64,000 nucleotides of DNA from Microbacterium sp. LWO14-1.2 (GTDB lineage Bacteria; Actinomycetota; Actinomycetes; Actinomycetales; Microbacteriaceae): NCBI RefSeq assembly GCF_038397715.1, contig NZ_CP151633.1, positions 2,852,001 to 2,916,000 on the forward strand, in the 5' to 3' direction. Below, in pieces: positions 1-7,729 of this stretch. The translations under genes were made by a program, and so were the position numbers. The notes beneath the pieces were generated by a model. The model saw only the letters and a list, made by a program, of their open reading frames with translations. It made no database searches and was not told the origin of the DNA. Position 1 is the stretch's first letter, and every line of letters begins with the position of its first letter.

Positions 1-928
1 CCTCGCCGCGGGGAGTGACGAGAGCCAGCGCGACCAAGAGGCCGTCGCGGTCGTCCTCGTGACCGCGCAGCGTGCCGAGCAGCGCACCGGCGCTGTCGAT
101 CACGTCGACGCCGTACCCCTCGTGCATGAGGTGCACGGCGGCCGAGGCGCACAGCGACACCGCCGCCTCGAAGGCCGGATCGGCCGCGTCGTCGGCCTTC
201 CGCCAGCGCGCTGCGCTCCGATCGAGGACGACGAGCGCGTCGGGGCTCGACTCCTCCTCTTCCTGCCGCACCATGAGCTGGCCGCGGTGCGCGGTCGCCC
301 GCCAGTGGATGCGCCGCATCGAGTCGCCGGGGATGTAGCGGCGCGGGGAGAGGTTGTCGCTGCCCTGGCCGAGCCGGCTCGACGAGGTCTGCGCGGTGCC
401 CCCTGCCGCGCCGACCTTCACGGTGAGCGGCGACAGGGTGAACACCTCGGGCACGACGGTGACCGTGCGGGTCTCGCCGAAGGCCTGCTCGCGCTGGGCG
501 AGTCCGAAAGGATCGACCGTGCGCAGCACGAGCGGTCCGATCGGCCACACTCCGCGGCGCACCCCCGTGAGCAGGTAGGTCAGTTGCCCGGTCTCCGGTG
601 GATACTCGCCGGCCGCATCACCCGACACCGCGTCGGGCAGCTCGTCCCGCCACAGGCCGCGCGGCACACGCAGCGCGCGGAGGGCGAAACGCAGGGTCAC
701 GCGCGACGTCTCCGACACCGTGATCAGGTCGGTCGACACCTGCCGGGTGACCGCGCCAGAGCGACGGGGAGCGCGCACGGCGAGCAGCGCGAACCCCGTC
801 AGCGCGAGCAGCAGGATTCCGATGTAGAGCAGGATCGCGGCACCCACGAGATTCGCCGCCACGATGCAGCCGAGGCCGGCGAGGAGCGCACCCGTGCCTC
901 GCAGCGTCAGCATCCGGCGGCGGGGCAT
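1..928 (-). CDS. DUF58 domain protein (3' part beyond window)
   Basis: The gene is read from the reverse strand and has no stop before base 1, so its C-terminus is missing; about 309 residues are visible. Two membrane segments lie near residues 10-50. A DUF58 core follows, with the family's hallmark YIPGDSMRRIHW at about residues 198-209 and a following ALVVLD strand that begins a von Willebrand A-like fold. DUF58 proteins are regularly paired with MoxR-type AAA ATPases, and such an ATPase ends 13 nt upstream on the same strand, so the two form an operon. The usual inferred role is chaperone-like assembly or stress function at the membrane; no substrate can be named. The ATG at 928 is the first start after the MoxR stop. 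Confidence 0.88.
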   Translation of the reverse strand, partial: MPRRRMLTLRGTGALLAGLGCIVAANLVGAAILLYIGILLLALTGFALLAVRAPRRSGAVTRQVSTDLITVSETSRVTLRFALRALRVPRGLWRDELPDAVSGDAAGEYPPETGQLTYLLTGVRRGVWPIGPLVLRTVDPFGLAQREQAFGETRTVTVVPEVFTLSPLTVKVGAAGGTAQTSSSRLGQGSDNLSPRRYIPGDSMRRIHWRATAHRGQLMVRQEEEESSPDALVVLDRSAARWRKADDAADPAFEAAVSLCASAAVHLMHEGYGVDVIDSAGALLGTLRGHEDDRDGLLVALALVTPRGE

Positions 929-941
929 CACGGAGTCCGGG

Positions 942-1931
942 TCAGGAGCGCACGGCCACGGGCACGCGCACGCGATCGGCGATCTGCCGCAGCGCCGCTT
1001 CGACGGGCTGCGCGCCGGCGCGGTGCGCGCCGCGCGCGGGGAGCAGACGGTGGGCGAGCACGGGGATCAGGAGCGCCGTCACGTCATCGGGGATCACGAA
1101 GTCGCGTCCGTCGAGCGCCGCCCACACCTTCGCTGCCCTGATGAGCTGCAGCGTGGCGCGCGGGCTGGCGCCCAGGTGCAGGCTGGGATCGACGCGGGTG
1201 GCCTGCGCGAGAGCGACCGTGTACTCCTCGATCGCCGGGGCGACATGCACGGAGCGGGCCCACGCGATGAGCGCGGTGATCGAGGCGGCGTCGGCCACGG
1301 CCGTCACGGACGCGAGCGGATTGACCGTGTCGCGCTGCCGCAGCATCTCGGCCTCGGCCGCGGCATCTGGGTACCCCATCGAGATGCGCATCATGAAGCG
1401 GTCGCGCTGCGCCTCGGGCAGTGCGTAGGTGCCCTCCATCTCGAGAGGGTTCTGGGTGGCGACGACGAGGAACGGATCGGGGAGCAGATGCGTCGAGCCG
1501 TCGACCGTGACCTGACCCTCCTCCATGGCCTCCAGCAGCGCCGACTGGGTCTTCGGCGAGGAGCGGTTGATCTCATCGGCGATCACGATGTTCGCGAACA
1601 CCGCGCCGCGCTTGAACTCGAACTCCCGGTCGACGGGGTTGTACACGCTGACCCCCGTGACATCGCCCGGCAGCAGATCGGGCGTGAACTGGATGCGCCG
1701 CACCGTGGCGTCGACGCTCGCCGCCAGCGCCCTGGCGAGCATGGTCTTGCCGACGCCCGGCACGTCCTCGATCAGCAGGTGGCCCTCGGCCAGGAGGCAG
1801 ACCAGCGCACTGCGCACGGCATCCGGCTTGCCGTCGATGACCCGACCGATCGAGCCGACGATGGCGGAAGTCTGCGCGGCGAATTCCTGGGCGTCGATGA
1901 CCGTCGGGCTCGGGGGCGGATTGTCTGGCAT
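942..1931 (-). CDS. MoxR-family AAA+ ATPase
   Basis: A 329-aa AAA+ ATPase of the MoxR type. Walker A (EDVPGVGKT) is at about residues 55-63, Walker B (IVIADEINR) at about 114-122, and sensor motif VATQNP near 150. I chose the ATG at 1931 rather than the longer open frame to 2006 because an AGAGGGA ribosome site precedes it and the extra residues are arginine-rich filler. Family members act as ATP-driven chaperones that mature or insert metal cofactors, usually with a VWA/DUF58 partner, and the DUF58 gene follows after 13 nt. The biological target here is unknown. Confidence 0.93.
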   Translation of the reverse strand: MPDNPPPSPTVIDAQEFAAQTSAIVGSIGRVIDGKPDAVRSALVCLLAEGHLLIEDVPGVGKTMLARALAASVDATVRRIQFTPDLLPGDVTGVSVYNPVDREFEFKRGAVFANIVIADEINRSSPKTQSALLEAMEEGQVTVDGSTHLLPDPFLVVATQNPLEMEGTYALPEAQRDRFMMRISMGYPDAAAEAEMLRQRDTVNPLASVTAVADAASITALIAWARSVHVAPAIEEYTVALAQATRVDPSLHLGASPRATLQLIRAAKVWAALDGRDFVIPDDVTALLIPVLAHRLLPARGAHRAGAQPVEAALRQIADRVRVPVAVRS

Positions 1932-2010
1932 GCGTTCCCTCTCGCGTGGGCGCTGCGGTGCGCGTGAACCGATCGTAACCCGCGCGGCTGGGGAGCGGCT
2001 CCGCATCGGT

Positions 2011-2016
2011 TAGACT
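2011..2016 (+). promoter_or_regulatory. -10 box of the SRP RNA gene
   Basis: TAGACT lies 6 nt before the inferred first base of the SRP RNA, the same geometry seen at many leaderless genes in this window. No convincing -35 box is visible. Confidence 0.5.
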
Positions 2017-2022
2017 TGTGCA

Positions 2023-2112
2023 CGGCTCTCCGCGTGGCGGCATCCAGGCCAATTCCCCCAGGGCGGAAACGCAGCAAGGGTAACCGGGCTCTGCTGGGTG
2101 CGCGGAGGGTCA
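2023..2112 (+). ncRNA. ffs: Signal recognition particle RNA (4.5S type)
   Basis: This is the small bacterial SRP RNA, which binds Ffh and helps target membrane and secreted proteins co-translationally. The conserved domain IV core is visible at about 2061-2090: GGCGGAAACGCAGCAAGGG, with the GGAA tetraloop-type cap and the asymmetric internal loop bases. The ends pair as GGCTCTCCGCG (2024-2034) with CGCGGAGGGTC (2101-2111). A T-rich run (2112-2122) follows and may serve as terminator. Ends are estimates from base pairing. Actinobacteria commonly carry this gene near dnaX, as here. Confidence 0.93.
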
Positions 2113-2160
2113 CTTTCTTTTTGTCAGCGTCCTCCTGGCCAGTCCTGTCAGGATCGAGAC

Positions 2161-2781
2161 GTGACGAGGTCAGACGTGATCAGCACCGCCGATTCCCCGC
2201 GCCGCAGTGCGCTGGGGCGCTTCGCCTCGCCGATCCTCCTCCTGGCCGCCATGTGGCTCGTGCAGTTCGCGGACGCCGTGCTCCCCGGGTCGTTCACCGG
2301 TTTCGGCCTGCGCTCGTGGGACCCGTCGGGTCTGCCCGGAGTGTTCGTCGGACCGCTGCTGCACGCGAACTGGCAGCACCTCATCGCGAACTCGGTGCCG
2401 TTCGTCGTGCTCGGCTGCCTCGTCGCGGTCGAGGGCGCCCGCCGGTTCTGGGCGGTCACGGCCTTCGCCGCCGTCATCGGGGGAGCGGGTACGTGGCTGC
2501 TGAATGCGCCGGGGACGCTGACCGTCGGCGCCTCCGGACTCGTGTTCGGGTACTTCGGCTACACCGTGCTGCGGGTGTTCGCGCCGGGACGGGTGTCGCA
2601 CCGCATCCTCTACGCCGTCATCGCCGTCATCGTCATCGCGCTCTACGGCGGATCGATGCTCGCCGGCGTGGTGGGCGTGCGCGAGGGCATCTCCTGGCAG
2701 GCGCACCTGTTCGGCGCGATCGGCGGAGGGCTCGCCGCGTTCATCGGACGCAGCGCGAGCGGCGGACGCGGGCGGCCATGA
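2161..2781 (+). CDS. Rhomboid-family intramembrane serine protease
   Basis: A 206-aa membrane protein with about six hydrophobic segments. The catalytic pair of rhomboid proteases is present: serine in GASGLVFG (about residue 125) and histidine in AHLFGAIGG (about residue 182), plus the HLIAN motif at about 73-77 that stabilises the oxyanion site. Rhomboids cleave transmembrane substrates within the bilayer; the substrate here is unknown. GTG 2161 is preferred because AGGA lies 7 nt upstream; GTG 2176 is an alternative. The longer ATG-initiated frame from 2098 would overlap the SRP RNA and is unlikely. The stop overlaps the next start (ATGA), suggesting translational coupling. Confidence 0.9.
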   Translation: MTRSDVISTADSPRRSALGRFASPILLLAAMWLVQFADAVLPGSFTGFGLRSWDPSGLPGVFVGPLLHANWQHLIANSVPFVVLGCLVAVEGARRFWAVTAFAAVIGGAGTWLLNAPGTLTVGASGLVFGYFGYTVLRVFAPGRVSHRILYAVIAVIVIALYGGSMLAGVVGVREGISWQAHLFGAIGGGLAAFIGRSASGGRGRP

Positions 2782-3458
2782 CGTCGACAGCGCGTCGCAC
2801 GCGAGCACGCCGGGCAGCGACGCAGCGCCGGCGCCCCCGTGCGCGACGTCGACCGACCCCGCGTCGCCGCGCACAGCGCAGGATGCAGCGCAGGCGCCTC
2901 CTCCGACGGATCGCCCTGTCGGCAGCGGGCGTCGTGGCCGTCGCGCTCGCCGCGATCCTCATCCCGCTCGGCCTCGCGCAGGAGAAGCCCCTCGCGATCT
3001 GCCTCGGAGATCCGAGCACCTACCCCGAGGCGGGCATCGCCGGTTGGGAGGGGGAGCAGCTGGAGAACGCCGCGACCATCATGCAGACGGCCACCGCGCT
3101 CGGCTTCGGCCGCGACGGCCAGGTGCTCGGCGTCATGACCGCGATGGGCGAGAGCAGCCTGCACAACATCGACTACGGCGACTGGGAGACGAGCGGGTTC
3201 ACGAACCCCGACGGCAGCAGGACCACGAGCATCGGGCTCTTCCAGCAGCAGGAGTGGTGGGGCAGCGTCGAGCAGCGCATGGACCCGGCGACCGCCGCGA
3301 CGCTCTTCTACCAGCGTCTCGCCCGCGTGCCCGACTGGCAGTCGATGGACCGCTCGCTGGCCATCCACCGCGTGCAGGTCAACCTCGACCCGACGTACTA
3401 CACGCGTTACACCGAGGATGCCGTCGCGGTCGTCGACGCGATGTCGCAGCCCTGCTGA
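2778..3458 (+). CDS. Membrane-anchored lysozyme/transglycosylase-like protein
   Basis: A 226-aa protein with a very arginine-rich N-terminus (residues 5-45), one hydrophobic anchor (about 46-66), then an extracytoplasmic domain. The domain has the run MTAMGESSLHN, whose glutamate sits where lysozyme-like transglycosylases keep the catalytic Glu, and SIGLFQQQ, which resembles the Gly-Leu-x-Gln core of these enzymes. This suggests peptidoglycan cleavage outside the membrane, but is a motif-level inference. Start ATG 2778 overlaps the rhomboid stop by 4 nt, so both are probably co-expressed. The poly-arginine start is unusual and might be partly non-native if a downstream start is used. Confidence 0.75.
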   Translation: MTSTARRTRARRAATQRRRPRARRRPTPRRRAQRRMQRRRLLRRIALSAAGVVAVALAAILIPLGLAQEKPLAICLGDPSTYPEAGIAGWEGEQLENAATIMQTATALGFGRDGQVLGVMTAMGESSLHNIDYGDWETSGFTNPDGSRTTSIGLFQQQEWWGSVEQRMDPATAATLFYQRLARVPDWQSMDRSLAIHRVQVNLDPTYYTRYTEDAVAVVDAMSQPC

Positions 3459-3508
3459 TCCGCCGCGCATCCAGGCTCCGGAAGGGGAGGTGCGCCTAGG
3501 CTGGAGCC

Positions 3509-5626
3509 GTGGCGCAGAGCATCTACATCACCTCGGCCGAAGGCCATACCGGGAAGTCCACGATCGCCCTCGGCGTGCTCGATGCGCTCATGCGCGTCAC
3601 ACCGCGCGTGGGTGTCTTCCGGCCCATCGCGCGCTCGGTCGCCGAACGCGACGACGTGCTCGAGCTGCTGCTCGCCCACGACGGCGTGCAGCTCGACTAC
3701 GACGACTGCATCGGCGTGACCTACGACGACGTCCGCGACGACCCCGACCGGGCGCTCTCGACCATCGTCGCCCGCTTCAAGGCCGTCGAGGCCCAGTGCG
3801 ACGCCGTCGTCATCATCGGCAGCGACTACACCGACGTCGCCAGCCCCGCCGAGCTCGGCTACAACGCTCGGATCGCCGCGAACCTCGCCGCACCCGTGCT
3901 GCTCGTCCTCAGCGGTCGCGACCAGCAGCGCCAGGCCGAGCAGCTGGGCACGACCACGGCCCGCACGCCCGAGGCCGTCGGCCAGATCGGCGCCCTCGCT
4001 CTGTCGGAGCTGGAGGTCGAGCGCGCCGAGCTGTTCGCGATCGTCGTGAACCGCGCCGATCCCGACCGCCTCGGCGACATCGAGCAGGCGGTCGCCGCAC
4101 TCCGTCCTGCGCGGACCACCCCGGTGTGGGCGCTCCCCGAGGACCGCACCCTCGTCGCGCCGTCGATCCGCGGCATCCTCTCCGCCGTCGACGGACGACT
4201 CATCAAGGGAGACCCCGACCGTCTCGGGCGCGAGGCCCTCACGATCGTCGTCGCCGGAATGTCGATGGTGAACGTGCTGCCGCGGCTCACCGAGGAAGCC
4301 GTGGTCGTCATCCCCGCCGACCGCACAGAGGTGCTGCTCGCGACGCTGCTCGCCGACGCCTCCGGCACGTTCCCGCGGGTCGCGGGGATCATCCTCAACG
4401 GTCCCTTCCCGCTGCCCGATCCGATCGTGCAGCTGCTCGACGGCTTCACCTCGACCGTGCCGATCATCGCCACCGACCTCGGCACCTACGACACGGCGGT
4501 GCGCGTGATGGGCGCCCGCGGACGCATCTCGCCCGACTCGCGCGGCCGGTACGACCGGGCCCTCGGCCTGTTCCAGACCCACGTCGACGTCGCCGAGCTC
4601 ACCACGCAGCTGGGCCTGGCCGAGTCGAAGGTCGTCACCCCGCTGATGTTCGAGTACGGGCTGATCGAACGGGCGAGGGCCGACCGGCGGCGCATCGTGC
4701 TGCCCGAGGGCGACGACGACCGCATCCTGCGCGCGGCCGCGACCCTGCTCGCCCGGGAGGTGGCCGACCTCACGATCCTCGGCGACGAGGCGGCGGTGCG
4801 GGCTCGCGCGGTCGAGCTCGGCGTCGACATCGAGGCAGCGCAGGTCCTCAGCCCCACCGACCCCGAACTCGTCGAGCGCTTCGCCGAGGAGTACGCCAGG
4901 CTGCGCGCCCACAAGGGCATCACGCTCGCTCAGGCCGCGGACACCGTGACGGACGTGTCGTACTTCGGCACCATGATGGTGCACCTGGGTCTCGCCGACG
5001 GGATGGTGTCGGGAGCAGCGCACACCACGGCGCACACCATCCGCCCCTCGTTCGAGATCATCAAGACCAAGCCGGGGGTGCAGGTCGTCTCGAGCGTCTT
5101 CCTCATGGCTCTCGCCGACCGGGTGCTCGTCTACGGCGACTGCGCCGTCATCCCCGATCCCACCAGCGAGCAGCTCGCCGACATCGCGATCTCCTCGGCG
5201 GCCACGGCTCGGCAGTTCGGCATCGACCCCCGCGTCGCGATGCTCTCGTACTCGACGGGGGAGTCCGGCACGGGCGCCGATGTCGACAAGGTGCGCCAGG
5301 CCACCGCACTCGTGCACGAACGGGCGCCCGAGCTGCTCGTGGAGGGGCCGATCCAGTACGACGCCGCCGCCGACGCGGCGGTCGCGAAGGCCAAACTGCC
5401 CGACTCCGCGGTCGCCGGACGCGCGACGGTGTTCGTGTTCCCGGACCTCAACACGGGCAACAACACCTACAAGGCCGTGCAGCGGTCGGCCGGTGCCGTC
5501 GCGATCGGTCCCGTGCTGCAGGGGCTCAACAAGCCGATCAACGACCTGTCGCGGGGAGCCCTCGTCGACGACATCGTGAACACCGTCGCGATCACCGCGA
5601 TCCAGGCGCAGGGGGCCGACTCATGA
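3509..5626 (+). CDS. pta: Phosphate acetyltransferase (long form)
   Basis: Interconverts acetyl-CoA plus phosphate with acetyl phosphate plus CoA, in the cytosol. At 705 aa it is the long actinobacterial and enterobacterial form: an N-terminal BioD-like P-loop domain (TSAEGHTGKST, residues 8-18), a DRTGG-type middle domain, and the catalytic PTA domain from about residue 385 (RRRIVLPEGDDDRIL, SGAAHTTAHTIRP, DLNTGNNTYKAVQR). GTG 3509 is used; a TAGGCT -10 box ends 6 nt upstream, so the mRNA is probably leaderless. The stop overlaps ackA by 4 nt, giving the classic overflow/acetate-activation operon. Confidence 0.97.
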   Translation: MAQSIYITSAEGHTGKSTIALGVLDALMRVTPRVGVFRPIARSVAERDDVLELLLAHDGVQLDYDDCIGVTYDDVRDDPDRALSTIVARFKAVEAQCDAVVIIGSDYTDVASPAELGYNARIAANLAAPVLLVLSGRDQQRQAEQLGTTTARTPEAVGQIGALALSELEVERAELFAIVVNRADPDRLGDIEQAVAALRPARTTPVWALPEDRTLVAPSIRGILSAVDGRLIKGDPDRLGREALTIVVAGMSMVNVLPRLTEEAVVVIPADRTEVLLATLLADASGTFPRVAGIILNGPFPLPDPIVQLLDGFTSTVPIIATDLGTYDTAVRVMGARGRISPDSRGRYDRALGLFQTHVDVAELTTQLGLAESKVVTPLMFEYGLIERARADRRRIVLPEGDDDRILRAAATLLAREVADLTILGDEAAVRARAVELGVDIEAAQVLSPTDPELVERFAEEYARLRAHKGITLAQAADTVTDVSYFGTMMVHLGLADGMVSGAAHTTAHTIRPSFEIIKTKPGVQVVSSVFLMALADRVLVYGDCAVIPDPTSEQLADIAISSAATARQFGIDPRVAMLSYSTGESGTGADVDKVRQATALVHERAPELLVEGPIQYDAAADAAVAKAKLPDSAVAGRATVFVFPDLNTGNNTYKAVQRSAGAVAIGPVLQGLNKPINDLSRGALVDDIVNTVAITAIQAQGADS

Positions 5627-6843
5627 CCACCATCCTCGTCATCAACAGCGGATCGTCGTCGCTCAAGTACAGCCTCATCGACATCGAGGACGAGCGCGAG
5701 CTCGCGAGCGGCCTCATCGAGCGGATCGGGCAGGACGTCAGCGCGATCACGCACACCGTTCGGCCGGATGCCGCGGGCGACGCCGTCGTGACGATGCTCG
5801 ACGCGACCTTCGAGGACGAGCGCCCCGTCGCCGACCACGACCAGGCGTTCGCCGTCATGCTCGCGCAGTTCGCCGAGCACGGCCCCTCGCTCGACGAGCA
5901 TCCGCCGGCTGCCGTCGGCCATCGCGTCGTGCACGGCGGAGCGCGGTTCTACGCGCCGACCCTCGTGACTCCGGACGTCGAGGCGCAGATCGAGGAGCTC
6001 GCGGTGCTCGCGCCGCTGCACAACCCGGCCAACCTCGCCGGCATCCGTGCGGCGAAGGCCGTGTTCGCCGATGTGCCGCATGTCGCGGTGTTCGACACCG
6101 CGTTCCACCAGACCCTGCCGCCCGCCGCGTACACGTACGCGATCGACGCCGAGCTCGCCGCCCAGCACCGGGTGCGCCGCTACGGGTTCCACGGCACCAG
6201 CCATCAGTACGTGAGCGAGGCGGCCGCCGCCTACCTCGACCGCGACCCCGCCTCGCTGCGCCAGCTCGTGTTCCACCTCGGCAACGGCGCCTCGGTCACC
6301 GCGATCGACGGCGGCCGATCCGTCGAGACGTCGATGGGGCTCACCCCCCTGGAGGGGCTCGTGATGGGCACCCGCTCCGGCGACCTCGACCCCGCGGCGC
6401 TCGTGCACCTCTCTCGCCGTGCCGGCTACTCGATCGACGACCTCGACGCGCTGCTCAACACCCGCAGCGGCCTCAAGGGGCTCGCCGGACGCAGCGACAT
6501 GCGCGACATCCTCGCCGGACGCGAGCAGGGGGACGCCGCCGCGACCCTGGCCTTCGACGTGTACATCCACCGTCTGCGGGGGTACGCCGGTGCGTACATC
6601 GCGCAGCTCGGCGGAGTCGACGTGATCTCCTTCACCGCGGGCGTCGGCGAGAACGCCGCCGCTGTGCGCGAGGAGGCCATGGCGACGCTCGGATTCGCGG
6701 GCGTCGAGATCGATCGCGGCCGCAACGTCGAGCGGCGCCGGGGCATCAGGCGCATCTCGACGGACGCCTCGGCGGTGACCGTCCTCGTGGTCCCGACCGA
6801 CGAGGAGCTCGAGATCGCCAGGCAGACCTCGCGGATGCTCTGA
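5623..6843 (+). CDS. ackA: Acetate kinase
   Basis: Converts acetyl phosphate and ADP to acetate and ATP, the second step after Pta. It has 406 aa, the normal family length. Visible family motifs are the N-terminal NSGSSSLKY (residues 7-15), HRVVHGG at about 100, YGFHGTSH at about 188 and the nucleotide-binding GNGASV and GVGENAA segments. The ATG overlaps the pta stop (ATGA), so translation is coupled. Together with acs elsewhere in the window the cell can both excrete and reuse acetate. Confidence 0.97.
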   Translation: MTTILVINSGSSSLKYSLIDIEDERELASGLIERIGQDVSAITHTVRPDAAGDAVVTMLDATFEDERPVADHDQAFAVMLAQFAEHGPSLDEHPPAAVGHRVVHGGARFYAPTLVTPDVEAQIEELAVLAPLHNPANLAGIRAAKAVFADVPHVAVFDTAFHQTLPPAAYTYAIDAELAAQHRVRRYGFHGTSHQYVSEAAAAYLDRDPASLRQLVFHLGNGASVTAIDGGRSVETSMGLTPLEGLVMGTRSGDLDPAALVHLSRRAGYSIDDLDALLNTRSGLKGLAGRSDMRDILAGREQGDAAATLAFDVYIHRLRGYAGAYIAQLGGVDVISFTAGVGENAAAVREEAMATLGFAGVEIDRGRNVERRRGIRRISTDASAVTVLVVPTDEELEIARQTSRML

Positions 6844-6946
6844 CTCGACACCCCTTCCGGGGGTGACCGGCGGCCCCGTGCGGCATTACGCTTGCACAGT
6901 GGCACGGAGAGGTGCCGGAACCCTCGTCCTTCTCCTGGAGGCTCCT

Positions 6947-7729
6947 GTGCCCGAAGCACTGCCCGACCTGCTCCGCGCCGACGGCGTCCTGTTCGACCTC
7001 GACGGCGTGCTGACGCCGACCGCCGAGGTGCACATGCGCGCCTGGAAGGTCGTGTTCGACGAGGTGTTCGAGCGCTGGGGCATCACACCCGCGTACACCG
7101 ACGCCGACTACTTCGACTACGTCGACGGGAAGAAGCGGTACGACGGCGTCGCGAGCCTGCTGCACAGCCGCAACGTCGAGGTGCCCTGGGGTGAGGTCGA
7201 CGACCCGCCGGAGGCCGAGACGATCTGCGGCATCGGCAACCGCAAGAACGCCGCGTTCGCCGCCTCGCTCAGGGCAGAGGGCATCGCGCCGTTCCCGGGA
7301 TCGCTGGCCCTCGTCGAGAAGCTCAGCGCGGCCGGGGTCCCGATCGGGGTCGTGTCCAGCTCGAAGAACGCGGAGGAGGTGCTCGGCGCAGCCGGCATCC
7401 GCTCGTTCTTCCGCGTGGTCGTCGACGGCGTCGTCGCCGAGCGCGAGGGACTGGCATCCAAGCCCGCAGCCGACATGTTCCGAGCCGGTGCCGAGGCGCT
7501 GGGCGTCGACCCGGCGAGCAGCGTCGCCGTGGAGGACGCGACCTCGGGCGCCGCATCCGCCGCCGCCGCGGGCTTCGCGACCGTCGTGGGCGTGGACCGC
7601 GGCACCGGCGCAGACGCGCTGCGCGCCGCCGGCGCCACCGTCGTCGTCACCGACCTCGACGCCTTCCTGACCGACTCCGCCTCTTCCGCCGAGAACCCGA
7701 ACGACTCCGACTCCGAGGAGACCGCATGA
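6947..7729 (+). CDS. Beta-phosphoglucomutase-like HAD hydrolase
   Basis: A 260-aa HAD-superfamily enzyme with the beta-phosphoglucomutase signature: DLDGVLTPTAEVH at about residues 17-29 (nucleophile Asp and acid/base Asp), VVSSSKN at motif II, KPAADMF at motif III and VEDATSG at motif IV. GTG 6947 was chosen because GGAGG lies 7 nt before it. The stop overlaps the following GH65 gene (ATGA). GH65 phosphorylases release beta-glucose 1-phosphate, which beta-phosphoglucomutase turns into glucose 6-phosphate, so the pair forms a complete phosphorolytic route into glycolysis. A plain sugar-phosphatase role is the alternative. Confidence 0.9.
   Translation: MPEALPDLLRADGVLFDLDGVLTPTAEVHMRAWKVVFDEVFERWGITPAYTDADYFDYVDGKKRYDGVASLLHSRNVEVPWGEVDDPPEAETICGIGNRKNAAFAASLRAEGIAPFPGSLALVEKLSAAGVPIGVVSSSKNAEEVLGAAGIRSFFRVVVDGVVAEREGLASKPAADMFRAGAEALGVDPASSVAVEDATSGAASAAAAGFATVVGVDRGTGADALRAAGATVVVTDLDAFLTDSASSAENPNDSDSEETA

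Noticed and set aside
3407..5317. Long open frame antisense to pta
   Set aside because: Same antisense artefact; pta has full family motifs.
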